Shown in pieces: positions 42,486-51,676 of a stretch of DNA of 64,000 nt. Both the position numbers and the translations under genes were made by a program. How positions within the stretch are numbered: position 1 is the stretch's first letter; each line of letters begins with the position of its first letter. The DNA is from Kineococcus xinjiangensis. Lineage in GTDB: Bacteria > Actinomycetota > Actinomycetes > Actinomycetales > Kineococcaceae. The DNA lies in the NCBI RefSeq assembly GCF_002934625.1, contig NZ_PTJD01000001.1:124001-188000 (forward strand), read 5' to 3'. Below the pieces are notes generated by a model. The model saw only the letters and a list, made by a program, of their open reading frames with translations. It did no database searches and had not been told where the DNA came from.

Positions 42486-43465
42486 CAGTCCACCAGCGTC
42501 CGGCCGGTGAGGTGGAGGAAGACGTCCTCCAGCGTGGAGCGGCGGGTGAGGGCGGAGACGACCGCGAACCCGCGCTGCTCCGCCTCGGCCGCCGCGGCGT
42601 CGGCGTCGTCGGTGTAGACGAGCACCCGGTCGGGCAGCACCTCGGTGCGCCGGGCGTCGCGGGCGAGCAGCTCCGCGACCCGGGCGGGCTCGGACCCCGC
42701 CACCCCGTCCGCCAGGCGCAGCTCCAGCACCTCCCGGGTGGAGTACTGCCGGATCAGCTCCCGCGGGGAGCCCTCCGCGGCGATGCGTCCGCCGTCCATC
42801 ACGACGAGCCGGTCGCACAGCTGCTCGGCCTCGTCCATGTAGTGCGTGGTGAGGACGAGGGTGACGCCCTGGCGCTTGAGGCGGAACAGCCGGTCCCACA
42901 GCACGTGGCGGGCCTGCGGGTCGAGGCCGGTGGTGGGCTCGTCGAGCAGGAGGATGTCGGGGTCGTTGACGAGGGCGCGCGCGATGGTGAGGCGGCGCTT
43001 CATGCCTCCCGAGAGCGGCTCGACGCGGTCGTCGGCGCGCTCGGTGAGCTGGGCGAACTCCAGCAGCTCGTCGGCCTTGGCCCTGGACTGCGCGCGGGAG
43101 AGGCCGAAGTAGCGGGCGTAGACGACGACGTTCTCCCGGACGGTGAGCTCCTCGTCGAGGGTGTCGCGCTGGGGGACGACGCCGAGGCGGGCGCGGATCG
43201 CGGAGCCGTCGTGGACGGGGTCCAGGCCGAGGATGCGCAGCGTGCCCGCGCTGGGCGGGGACACGCAGCCGACCATCCGCATGGTGGAGGACTTGCCGGC
43301 GCCGTTGGGGCCGAGGAAGCCGAAGGCCTCTCCCGCGGCCACGGAGACGTCGATGCCGTCGACGGCGGTGAACCCCCCGAAGCGCTTGACGAGGCCGCGG
43401 GCCTCGATGAGGGGGCCGGCCGGAACCTGCCCGGCGAGGGTGCCGGCGGGGGCGGGGCTGGTCAC
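42485..43465 (-). CDS. ABC-2 exporter ATPase (NodI/DrrA-like)
   Basis: A 326-residue ATPase with Walker A GPNGAGKS, signature LSGGMKRR, Walker B ILLLDEPTTGLD and H-loop TTHYMDEAEQL. The Gly-Met variant of the signature is typical of the DrrA/NodI group. The C-terminal domain (LELRLADG to RSTLEDVFLHLTGR) is also typical. It is the first gene of the exporter operon and starts at GTG 43465, divergent from the amylase gene. Confidence 0.92.
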   Translation of the reverse strand: MTSPAPAGTLAGQVPAGPLIEARGLVKRFGGFTAVDGIDVSVAAGEAFGFLGPNGAGKSSTMRMVGCVSPPSAGTLRILGLDPVHDGSAIRARLGVVPQRDTLDEELTVRENVVVYARYFGLSRAQSRAKADELLEFAQLTERADDRVEPLSGGMKRRLTIARALVNDPDILLLDEPTTGLDPQARHVLWDRLFRLKRQGVTLVLTTHYMDEAEQLCDRLVVMDGGRIAAEGSPRELIRQYSTREVLELRLADGVAGSEPARVAELLARDARRTEVLPDRVLVYTDDADAAAAEAEQRGFAVVSALTRRSTLEDVFLHLTGRTLVD

Positions 43466-43549
43466 GTCGGACGACCCTAGCGGGCGGCCCCGGCGCGGTG
43501 AATCGGTTTAGAGGCGCCCGGGACCGCGTCGCGGGGCGCCGCCGCAACG

Positions 43550-43580
43550 TTTGCAAGAAGCGTTGCAGAGCTGCAAGAAG
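43550..43580. promoter_or_regulatory. Candidate carbohydrate-repressor operator upstream of the amylase
   Basis: TGCAAGAAG occurs twice (43552-43560 and 43572-43580) with a 20-bp period, and TTGCAG lies between them. TTGCA(A/G) repeats resemble the sites of the LacI-type MalR repressor in Streptomyces amylase and maltose promoters. The gap before the amylase is 272 bases and holds no gene. Confidence 0.5.
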
Positions 43581-43737
43581 TTCCATAACCTGCCGCTGCA
43601 CGGTTCCTCCCGCCCGACCGTCGCGCCGCCGGTGCAGCGCACCCGCGGCCTCGATGACGAGGCAACGCGGCTCGGAGGGGACGGCTCGCCCCGCCGGCTC
43701 CGCCGCCGGGGTCCACCGCGTCGCACGAGAGGCACCT

Positions 43738-45561
43738 GTGAAGATCTCGCTCACCCCCCACCACGACGGCTCGCCCCGCTACGTCCCCCGCCTGCCGAGC
43801 GCACTCGGCGAGACGGTGCGGCTGCGGGTCCGGGTGCCGCGCTCGAGCCCCTACGCCGGCGTCGCGCTGCGGTGGGTCACCGACGGCGAGGCGGCCGCCG
43901 AGACGGCCACCGTCGTCGCCGAGGACGAGAGCGACACCTGGTACGAGGCGCAGCTCCCCTTCGAGAACCCCGTCACCCGCTACCGGTTCGTCCTGCTGCG
44001 CGCCGACGGCGGCTTCGACTGGCTCAACGGCAGCGGCGTGCACTCCTACGACCCGCCGGACACCTTCGACTTCGCCCTCACCCGCTTCGGCACGCCCCCG
44101 CAGTGGGCCCGCGCGGGCGTCGTGTACCAGATCTTCCCCGACCGCTTCGCCCGCTCCGCCGACGCGGACGCCCGCCCCGTGCCCGCGTGGGCGCAGCCCC
44201 AGCCCTGGGACGCGGAGCCGGCCGCGCGCGGGCACCTGACCTCGCGGCAGTTCTACGGCGGCGACCTCAGGGGCATCGAGGAGCACCTCGACCACCTCGC
44301 CGAGCTCGGCGTCGGCACCGTCTACCTCACCCCCGTCTTCCCCGCCCGCTCCTGCCACCGCTACGACGCCGCGAGCTTCGACGAGGTCGACCCCCTCCTC
44401 GGCGGCGACGAGGCGCTGGCCTCGCTCAGCGCCGCCCTGCACGAGCGCGGCATGCGGCTCGTCGGGGACCTCACCACCAACCACACCGGCGACGCCCACG
44501 AGTGGTTCACCGCCGCACGGGCCGACGCACGCTCCGTCGAGGCGGGCTACTACCTGTGGCGCTCGCACCCCGACGACTACGTCTCCTGGCTCGGCGTGCC
44601 CTCGCTGCCGAAGCTGGACTGGTCCTCCCCCGAGCTGCGCAAGCGGTTCGCCGACGGCGCGGACTCCGTGGTCGCCCGCTGGCTGCAACCGCCCGTCTCC
44701 CTCGACGGCTGGCGCATCGACGTCGCCAACATGACCGGCCGCCACCGCGACACCGACCTCGCCCACGACGTGGCCCGCACCGTGCGCGGCACCATGGAGG
44801 CGGTGCGCCCCGACGGCCTGGTCGTCGGGGAGCTCATGCACGACGGCACCGCCGACCTCACCGGAGACGGCTGGCACGCCGGCATGAACTACGCCGGCTT
44901 CACCCGCCCCGTCTGGACCTGGCTGGCCGCGCCCGACAACGGCGTGGGCTACCTCGGCATGCCGGTGACCATCCCCCGCCGATCCGGCGAGGACTCCGCC
45001 CGCGCGATGCGGGAGTTCTCCGCGATGGTCCCCTGGCAGGTCGCCACCTCCCAGTGGAACAGCCTCGACTCCCACGACACCCCGCGGCTGCTCACGCTCC
45101 TGCGCGACGAGGCCCTCGTGGAGGTCGCCGTCGGCCTGCAGATGACCTACCCCGGCACCCCCGTCGTCTACGCGGGCGACGAGTGGGGCCTGCAGGGCGA
45201 GACCGGCGAGCACGGCCGGGTGCCCATGCCCTGGGACGACCCCGCGCGGCGCGACCCGCGCCTGCACGAGCTCTACCGGGAGCTCATCGCCCTGCGCAAC
45301 GACCACCCCGCGCTCCAGGAGGGCGGGATGCGCTGGCTGCTCGTGAGCCAGGACGCCCTCGCCTACCTGCGCGAGGACGAGAGCGAGTCGCTGCTGGTGC
45401 TCGCCGCGCGCGCGGAGTGGGAGGGCGCAGAGCTGCCCGCGGACCTGCCCGGCCTCGACTCCGCCGTCCTGCTGCGGGGCGGGCCCGACCTGCAGCGCGA
45501 CGGGACGGCGGTGCGGCTGCCCGGGACGGGCCCGGCGCTGTCGGTGTGGCGGCTGCGGTGA
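43738..45561 (+). CDS. GH13 alpha-glucan hydrolase (neopullulanase/maltogenic amylase-like)
   Basis: A 607-residue cytoplasmic glycosidase with no signal peptide. An N-terminal carbohydrate/Ig-like domain (1-120) precedes the TIM barrel, and a beta domain ends the chain. The conserved regions are DLTTNHT (244-250), GWRIDVAN with nucleophile Asp328, VGELMHDG with acid/base Glu365, and SHDTPR with Asp447. The N-domain and motifs fit the GH13_20 cyclomaltodextrinase/neopullulanase group. GTG 43738 follows GAGAGG. It is translationally coupled to the AAC(3) gene (GTGA overlap), which is an odd partner. Confidence 0.9.
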   Translation: MKISLTPHHDGSPRYVPRLPSALGETVRLRVRVPRSSPYAGVALRWVTDGEAAAETATVVAEDESDTWYEAQLPFENPVTRYRFVLLRADGGFDWLNGSGVHSYDPPDTFDFALTRFGTPPQWARAGVVYQIFPDRFARSADADARPVPAWAQPQPWDAEPAARGHLTSRQFYGGDLRGIEEHLDHLAELGVGTVYLTPVFPARSCHRYDAASFDEVDPLLGGDEALASLSAALHERGMRLVGDLTTNHTGDAHEWFTAARADARSVEAGYYLWRSHPDDYVSWLGVPSLPKLDWSSPELRKRFADGADSVVARWLQPPVSLDGWRIDVANMTGRHRDTDLAHDVARTVRGTMEAVRPDGLVVGELMHDGTADLTGDGWHAGMNYAGFTRPVWTWLAAPDNGVGYLGMPVTIPRRSGEDSARAMREFSAMVPWQVATSQWNSLDSHDTPRLLTLLRDEALVEVAVGLQMTYPGTPVVYAGDEWGLQGETGEHGRVPMPWDDPARRDPRLHELYRELIALRNDHPALQEGGMRWLLVSQDALAYLREDESESLLVLAARAEWEGAELPADLPGLDSAVLLRGGPDLQRDGTAVRLPGTGPALSVWRLR

Positions 45562-46391
45562 ACGTCACCCCGAACCAGGTCGTCACGGCGACGTCGCTGA
45601 CGGAGGACCTGCGCCGCCTCGGCGTGCAGCCCGGCTCCGTCCTCCTCGTGCACGCCTCCCTGTCCGCGCTCGGCTGGGTCGCCGGCGGCGAGCAGGCCGT
45701 GCTGGAGGCCCTGCGCACCGCCGTCGGCCCCGAGGGCACCCTCGTGATGCCGGCGCAGTCCTGGCAGCTGTGCGACCCCGCCTACCTCAACGACCCGCAG
45801 GTCCCCGAGCGGTGGTGGCCCGCCGTGCGCAACAACCTGCCCGTCTTCGACCGCCACCGGACGCCGACGCGCACGATGGGCGCGGTGGCCGAGCTCTTCC
45901 GCAGCCAGCCGGAGAGCCTGCGCAGCGACCACCCGCACCGCTCCTTCGCGGCCGCCGGTCCGCACGCGGAGACCGTGGTGGCCCGGCACGAGCTGGCCGA
46001 GCCCGTCGGCGAGGGGTCCCCGCTGAAGCCCCTGTACGACCTCGGCGCGCAGGTGCTGCTGCTGGGCGTCGGCTACGGCAAGTGCACCGCGCTGCACCTG
46101 GCCGAGGAGCGCTGCGACTACCCGGGCAAGCACCGGGTCCGCAACGGCGCCGCCCTGAAGCGCGAGGGCCGGCGGGTGTGGGTGAGCTGGGAGGAGCTCT
46201 GGGTCGCCGACGACGACTTCACCGAGGTCGGCAGGGCGTTCGCGGAGGCGACCGGCCTGGAGCGCCGCGGGGCGGCGGGGCGGGCGGAGGCGGTGCTGGT
46301 GCCGATGCGCGACCTCGTCGACTTCGCCGCCTCGTGGTTCCCCGCCACCCGCTCCGCGGAGGTCTTCGGCACCGACCCCACGGCGAGCTGA
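45558..46391 (+). CDS. AAC(3)-family N-acetyltransferase
   Basis: A 277-residue protein of the Antibiotic_NAT family: SVLLVHASLSALGWVAGGEQAVLEAL, GTLVMPAQSW, RTPTRTMGAVAELFRS, SDHPHRSFAAAGPHA and VLLLGVGYGKCTALHLAEE. Characterised members acetylate the 3-amino group of aminoglycosides; many chromosomal homologues (YokD, FrbF type) have other acceptors. The His in HRSFAAAG is the usual catalytic one. GTG 45558 overlaps the amylase stop. It lies about 5 kb from the AAC(2') gene. Confidence 0.85.
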   Translation: MNVTPNQVVTATSLTEDLRRLGVQPGSVLLVHASLSALGWVAGGEQAVLEALRTAVGPEGTLVMPAQSWQLCDPAYLNDPQVPERWWPAVRNNLPVFDRHRTPTRTMGAVAELFRSQPESLRSDHPHRSFAAAGPHAETVVARHELAEPVGEGSPLKPLYDLGAQVLLLGVGYGKCTALHLAEERCDYPGKHRVRNGAALKREGRRVWVSWEELWVADDDFTEVGRAFAEATGLERRGAAGRAEAVLVPMRDLVDFAASWFPATRSAEVFGTDPTAS

Positions 46392-46421
46392 GCCCGGCGG
46401 CGAGCTGCGGCGCAGTGCCGG

Positions 46422-46643
46422 TCAGCGGCGCTTCGGCCGCTCCCGGCCCCACCGCCGCTCCGCCGGCACGTCCATGGCCTCGCAGAGGGCGAACCACACG
46501 TCCCGGGGCTCCAGGCCGTCGGAGAGGGCCTGCGCGGGGGTGCGGTCCCCCAGGGCGAACAGCACCTGGTCGACGGTCAGCGAGCGCCCGTAGGCGGGCC
46601 CGAACTCCTCGTCCACCAGCCGCCAGAAGTCGCTGAGCCGCAT
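46422..46643 (-). CDS. DUF3046 protein
   Basis: A 73-residue protein that matches DUF3046: MRLSDFWRLVDEEFGPAYGRSL, VLFALGDRTPAQALSDGLEPRDVWFALCEAMDVP. It occurs in most actinobacteria, often near recA (Rv2738c in M. tuberculosis); here it is about 9.5 kb away. Function unknown. It is divergent from lhr, with 71 bases between starts. Confidence 0.9.
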   Translation of the reverse strand: MRLSDFWRLVDEEFGPAYGRSLTVDQVLFALGDRTPAQALSDGLEPRDVWFALCEAMDVPAERRWGRERPKRR

Positions 46644-46714
46644 GGGAGGAGCCTCGCACGCCGCGGCGCGGGCGGCGGCGGGCGGGTGTCGGGGGCGCGT
46701 GCTTCCATGCAGGA

Positions 46715-49700
46715 GTGCCAGCCCGCCCCCGCCGCGAGGAGCCGCCCCGACCGGCCGGCCCCGACCCCGAGGCCGTCCTCGCGCGGTTCTCCCCCGCCAC
46801 CCGCGCCTGGTTCACCGGCGCCTTCGCCGCCCCCACCGCCGCCCAGCTGGGGGCCTGGGACGCCGTCAGCCGCGGCGAGCACGCCCTCGTCGTGGCCCCG
46901 ACCGGCTCCGGCAAGACGCTCTCGGCGTTCCTGTGGGCGCTGGACCGCATCGCCAGCGAGCCGGTGCCGGAGGAGCGCGCCCACCGCTGCCGCGTCCTCT
47001 ACGTCTCGCCGCTGAAGGCGCTGGCCGTCGACGTGGAGCGCAACCTGCGCAGCCCGCTGATCGGCATCCGGCAGGCCGCGCACCGCCTCGGCGAGCCGCA
47101 GCCGGACGTGCGCGTCGGGGTCCGCTCCGGCGACACCCCCGCCGACGAGCGCCGCGCCTTCGCCAAGACGCCGCCCGACGTGCTCATCACCACGCCCGAG
47201 TCGCTGTTCCTGCTGCTGACGTCGAAGGCCCGCGAGCAGCTCGCCGGGGTGCGCACGGTCGTGCTCGACGAGGTGCACGCCATGGCCGGGTCCAAGCGCG
47301 GCGCCCACCTGGCGCTGTCGCTGGAGCGCCTCGACGCCCTGGTGGCCGCCGCCGGGGGCGCCCCGACCCAGCGGGTGGGCCTGTCCGCGACGGTGCGGCC
47401 GGTGGAGGCGGTGGCGTCCTGGGTCAGCGGCGGGCGGCCCGTGACGATCGTGCAGCCGCCGTCGACGAAGGAGTTCGACCTGCGGGTCGTCGTGCCCGTG
47501 CCCGACATGAGCGACATCGACGCCGGGACGACCGACCCCGCGGTGGACGACCTCACGGGCCTCGCGGCGGGAGAGCCGCGCCGCGCGAGCATCTGGCCGC
47601 ACGTGGAGGAGCAGGTCGTCGACCTGGTCGCGCAGCACCGCTCCACCATCGTCTTCGCCAACTCCCGGCGGCTGTCGGAGCGGCTGACCGCCCGCCTCAA
47701 CGAGGTGTGGGACCAGCGGCTGAACCCGCCGGAGGACGCGGCGGCGCCGCCCGACCCCGGCTCCGTCCAGCCGGCGCAGGTGATGGCCTCGGGCGCGGCC
47801 ACCGGCGCGGCCCCCGTGCTGGCCCGCGCCCACCACGGCTCGGTGAGCAAGGAGCAGCGCGCCCTCATCGAGGAAGACCTCAAGGCCGGGCGCCTGCCCG
47901 CCGTGGTCGCCACGTCGAGCCTGGAGCTCGGCATCGACATGGGCGCCGTCGACCTCGTGGTGCAGGTGGAGTCCCCGCCCAGCGTCGCCAGCGGCCTGCA
48001 GCGCGTCGGCCGCGCCGGCCACCAGGTGGGCGCCGTCTCCCGCGGGGTGCTGTTCCCCAAGTACCGCTCCGACCTCGTGCAGACGGCGGTCGTCGTGGAG
48101 CGCATGCGCGACGGGCGGATCGAGTCGCTGCGGGTGCCCACCAACCCCCTCGACGTCCTCGCCCAGCAGATCGTCGCCATGGTCGCCATGGACGAGTGGA
48201 CCGTCGACGACCTGCACGAGACGGTCCGGCGGGCCGCGCCCTTCGCACAGGTCAGCCGCGCGGTCCTGGAGGCCGTGCTCGACATGCTCTCCGGCCGCTA
48301 CCCCAGCGACGAGTTCGCGGAGCTGCGGCCGAGGCTGGTCTGGGACCGCGTCACCGGCACGCTCACCGGCCGCCCCGGCGCCCAGCGCCTCGCCGTCACC
48401 AGCGGCGGCACCATCCCCGACCGCGGCCTGTTCGGGGTGTTCCTCGCCGGCGGCGAGGGGCCCGGCCGCCGCGTCGGCGAGCTCGACGAGGAGATGGTCT
48501 ACGAGTCCCGGGTGGGCGACGTCATCACCCTCGGCTCCACGTCGTGGCGCATCGAGGACATCACCCACGACCGGGTGCTCGTCACCCCCGCGCCGGGCCT
48601 GCCCGGGCGGCTGCCGTTCTGGCACGGCGACGCCCTCGGCCGCCCCGCCGAGCTCGGCCGCGCGCTCGGCGCCTTCGTCCGGGAGCTGGGCACCCTGGAC
48701 GGCGGCTTCGGCGGCGAGGCGGCCCGCGAGCGTGCCCGGACGGCGGGGCTGGACGAGTGGGCCACCGACAACCTCCTCGCCTACCTCGGCGAGCAGCAGG
48801 AGGCCACCCGCCACGTGCCGGACGACCGCACGATCGTCGTGGAGCGCTTCCGCGACGAGCTGGGCGACTGGCGGGTGTGCATCCACTCGCCCTTCGGCGG
48901 GCAGGTGCACTCCCCGTGGGCGCTGGCCGTCGCCGTGCGGATGCGGGAGCGCTACGGCGTCGACGTGCAGGTGATGCCCGGCGACGACGGCATCGTGCTG
49001 CGCCTGCCCGACGTGGAGCTGCCCGAGGGGCAGGCCCCGGACGTCTCCGACCTGGTGCTGCTGGAGCCGGACGAGGTCGAGGAGCTGGTGACCGCCGAGA
49101 TCGGCGGCTCCGCCCTGTTCGCCTCCCGCTTCCGCGAGTGCGCCGCCCGCGCGCTGCTGCTGCCGCGGCGCACCCCCGGCAGGCGCCAGCCCCTGTGGCA
49201 GCAGCGGCAGCGCTCCGCCCAGCTGCTGGAGGTCGCCAGCCGCTACGCCAGCTTCCCGATCGTGCTGGAGACCGTGCGGGAGTGCCTGCAGGACGTCTTC
49301 GACGTGCCGGGGCTCGTGCAGCTCATGCGCGACCTCGCCGGCCGCAGCGTGCGGGTCGTCGAGGTGGAGTCGCAGCAGCCCTCCCCCTTCGCCCGGTCGC
49401 TGCTCTTCGGCTACGTGGCGCAGTTCCTCTACGAGGGCGACTCCCCCCTCGCCGAGCGCCGCGCCGCCGCGCTGGCACTCGACCCGAGCCTGCTCTCGGA
49501 GCTGCTGGGCCGCGGTGAGGGGGCCGCGCTGCGCGACCTCCTCGACCCCGACGCGGTGCAGCGCACGGAGGACGAGCTGCAGCGGCTGGCCCCCTCCCGC
49601 CGCTGCCGCGACGGCGAGGACGTCGCCGACCTCCTGCGCGTCCTCGGGCCGCTGAGCACGGCGGAGGTCCACGCCCGCAGCGGCCCGGACCCCGAGCAGC

Positions 49701-51601
49701 CGGTCGCCGAGGGGGAGGTGGCGCGCTGGCTGGTGGCGCTGGAGGACGCCCGCCGCGCCATCCGGGTGCGCATCGCCGGGGAGGAGCGCTGGGCGGCGAT
49801 CGAGGACGCCGGGCGGCTGCGCGACGGCCTCGGCACCCCCCTTCCCGTGGGCGTGCCGGAGGCCTTCACCGAGCCCGTTCCCGACCCGCTCGGGGAGCTG
49901 CTCGGCCGCTACGCGCGCACCCGCGGGCCGTTCGGCGCCGACGACGCCGCGCGCCGCTTCGGCCTCGGCCGGGCCGTGGTGACCGACGCGCTGGCACGGC
50001 TGGTGCGCTCCGGCCGCCTCGTCGAGGGGGAGCTGCGCCCCGGCGGAGCCGGCACCGACTTCTGCGACGCCGACGTCCTGCGGATCCTGCGTCGCCGCTC
50101 CCTGGCCGCGCTGCGCGCCGACGTCGAGCCGGTGCCGCCGCGCGACCTCGCCCGCTTCCTGCCCGCCTGGCAGGGCGTGGGCACGGGACTGCGCTCGCGC
50201 TGGCGCGGCACCGACGGGGTGCTGCGGGCCGTGGAGCAGCTCGCCGGTGCGGTGCTGCCCGCGAGCGCGCTGGAGACGCTCGTCCTGCCCGCCCGGGTGG
50301 ACGGCTACTCCCCCGCGATGCTCGACGAGCTGACCGCCGCCGGCGAGGTCCTCTGGGCCGGGCACGGCAGCCTCCCCGGCGACGACGGCTGGGTCTCGCT
50401 GCACCCCGCGGACGTCGCCCCGCTCACCCTGCCGCTGCCGGGCGAGGCCGCCCCCGGAACCGATGGCCCGGACGGCGAGGGCGAGGCCGGCGGCGGGCAC
50501 CGCGACGTGCACCGGGCGGTGCTGGACGCCCTCGGCGGCGGCGGGGCGTACTTCTTCCGCGCGCTGGCCGACGGGGTCGGCAGCACGGACGACGCGGAGC
50601 TCACCGCCGCGCTGTGGGACCTGCTGTGGGAGGGGCGCGTCACCAACGACACCCTCGCGCCGCTGCGGGCGCGCCTGGCCGGCGGGAAGGGCGCCCACAA
50701 GGCCCGGGCGAGCGCGCCCCGGGCGCGCTACGCCCGCTACGGCGCCCGACCGGGGCGCGGCGGGATGCGGGCGGCACGCCTGGAGCTGCCCAGCCGCAGC
50801 GGCCCCCCCACCGCCGCGGGGCGCTGGTCGCTGCTGCCCCAGCCGGAGGAGGACGCGACGCTGCGCGCCCACGCCGGCGCGGAGATCCTGCTGGACCGGC
50901 ACGGCGTCGTCACCCGCGGGGCGGTGGGCGCCGAACGCGTCCCCGGCGGGTTCGCCGGCGTCTACCGGGTGCTGGCCGCGTTCGAGGACGCAGGCCGGGC
51001 CCGGCGCGGCTACTTCGTCGAGGGCCTCGGCGCCTCCCAGTTCGCCACGACCGGCGCCGTGGACCGGCTGCGGGAGGCCGCGCGCCCGGTCGGCGGCGGC
51101 AGGGCGCGCGACGCGGCCGGTCCGGGGGCCGTGGTGCTCGCCGCGACCGACCCGGCCAACCCCTACGGCGCGGCCCTGCCGTGGCCGGAGCGACAGGTGG
51201 CCGGACAGGACGGTCCGGCGGTCCCGGCGGCTGCGGACGGCCCCGGCACGAAGCCGGCGCGCGCCGCAGCGTCCGGGCACAAGCCGGGGCGCAAGGCCGG
51301 CGCGCTCGTGGTGCTGGTGGACGGCGAGCTGCTGCTCTACGTCGAGCGCGGCGGGCGGACCCTGCTGTCCTGGCCGCCGCAGCCGGAGGAGGCCGAGGAG
51401 GCGGGCACCGGCGGAGCCCCGGCGGCGCTGCAGGCGGCCGCGGACGCCCTGGCCCTCGCGGTGCGCGACGGGGCGCTGGGGCGGCTCACCGTGGAGAAGG
51501 CCGACGGGGAGCAGGTGCTCGGCTCCGACTCGGCGCTCGGGCGGGCCCTCGCCGCGGCGGGCTTCCACGCCACCCCCCGCGGGCTGCGCATCCGCGCGTG
51601 A
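46715..51601 (+). CDS. lhr: ATP-dependent helicase Lhr
   Basis: Superfamily 2 helicase (1628 residues) that moves 3'-5' on single-stranded DNA and unwinds RNA:DNA hybrids in mycobacterial homologues. Walker A is APTGSGKT (61-68) and the DEVH box 185-188. Motif VI is in QRVGRAGHQ near 430. A Lhr-core winged-helix module follows, then the long Lhr C-terminal domain. The family is usually about 1500 residues; the extra length lies in Ala/Gly/Pro-rich linkers near 1260 and 1500. GTG 46715 has CAGGA upstream. It is followed by a Nei glycosylase as in M. tuberculosis (Rv3296-Rv3297). Confidence 0.96.
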   Translation: MPARPRREEPPRPAGPDPEAVLARFSPATRAWFTGAFAAPTAAQLGAWDAVSRGEHALVVAPTGSGKTLSAFLWALDRIASEPVPEERAHRCRVLYVSPLKALAVDVERNLRSPLIGIRQAAHRLGEPQPDVRVGVRSGDTPADERRAFAKTPPDVLITTPESLFLLLTSKAREQLAGVRTVVLDEVHAMAGSKRGAHLALSLERLDALVAAAGGAPTQRVGLSATVRPVEAVASWVSGGRPVTIVQPPSTKEFDLRVVVPVPDMSDIDAGTTDPAVDDLTGLAAGEPRRASIWPHVEEQVVDLVAQHRSTIVFANSRRLSERLTARLNEVWDQRLNPPEDAAAPPDPGSVQPAQVMASGAATGAAPVLARAHHGSVSKEQRALIEEDLKAGRLPAVVATSSLELGIDMGAVDLVVQVESPPSVASGLQRVGRAGHQVGAVSRGVLFPKYRSDLVQTAVVVERMRDGRIESLRVPTNPLDVLAQQIVAMVAMDEWTVDDLHETVRRAAPFAQVSRAVLEAVLDMLSGRYPSDEFAELRPRLVWDRVTGTLTGRPGAQRLAVTSGGTIPDRGLFGVFLAGGEGPGRRVGELDEEMVYESRVGDVITLGSTSWRIEDITHDRVLVTPAPGLPGRLPFWHGDALGRPAELGRALGAFVRELGTLDGGFGGEAARERARTAGLDEWATDNLLAYLGEQQEATRHVPDDRTIVVERFRDELGDWRVCIHSPFGGQVHSPWALAVAVRMRERYGVDVQVMPGDDGIVLRLPDVELPEGQAPDVSDLVLLEPDEVEELVTAEIGGSALFASRFRECAARALLLPRRTPGRRQPLWQQRQRSAQLLEVASRYASFPIVLETVRECLQDVFDVPGLVQLMRDLAGRSVRVVEVESQQPSPFARSLLFGYVAQFLYEGDSPLAERRAAALALDPSLLSELLGRGEGAALRDLLDPDAVQRTEDELQRLAPSRRCRDGEDVADLLRVLGPLSTAEVHARSGPDPEQPVAEGEVARWLVALEDARRAIRVRIAGEERWAAIEDAGRLRDGLGTPLPVGVPEAFTEPVPDPLGELLGRYARTRGPFGADDAARRFGLGRAVVTDALARLVRSGRLVEGELRPGGAGTDFCDADVLRILRRRSLAALRADVEPVPPRDLARFLPAWQGVGTGLRSRWRGTDGVLRAVEQLAGAVLPASALETLVLPARVDGYSPAMLDELTAAGEVLWAGHGSLPGDDGWVSLHPADVAPLTLPLPGEAAPGTDGPDGEGEAGGGHRDVHRAVLDALGGGGAYFFRALADGVGSTDDAELTAALWDLLWEGRVTNDTLAPLRARLAGGKGAHKARASAPRARYARYGARPGRGGMRAARLELPSRSGPPTAAGRWSLLPQPEEDATLRAHAGAEILLDRHGVVTRGAVGAERVPGGFAGVYRVLAAFEDAGRARRGYFVEGLGASQFATTGAVDRLREAARPVGGGRARDAAGPGAVVLAATDPANPYGAALPWPERQVAGQDGPAVPAAADGPGTKPARAAASGHKPGRKAGALVVLVDGELLLYVERGGRTLLSWPPQPEEAEEAGTGGAPAALQAAADALALAVRDGALGRLTVEKADGEQVLGSDSALGRALAAAGFHATPRGLRIRA

Positions 51602-51676
51602 GGCGCGGATCCGGCGGGCGGGGGATGCTGCCACCGGCACGACGCCGGCAGGACCCACGACGAAGGAGGGCAGTCG

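Noticed and set aside
45558-46391. Resistance cassette acquired by transfer
   Set aside because: Codon use and GC match the neighbours, and no integrase, transposase, attachment site or flanking repeat is visible.
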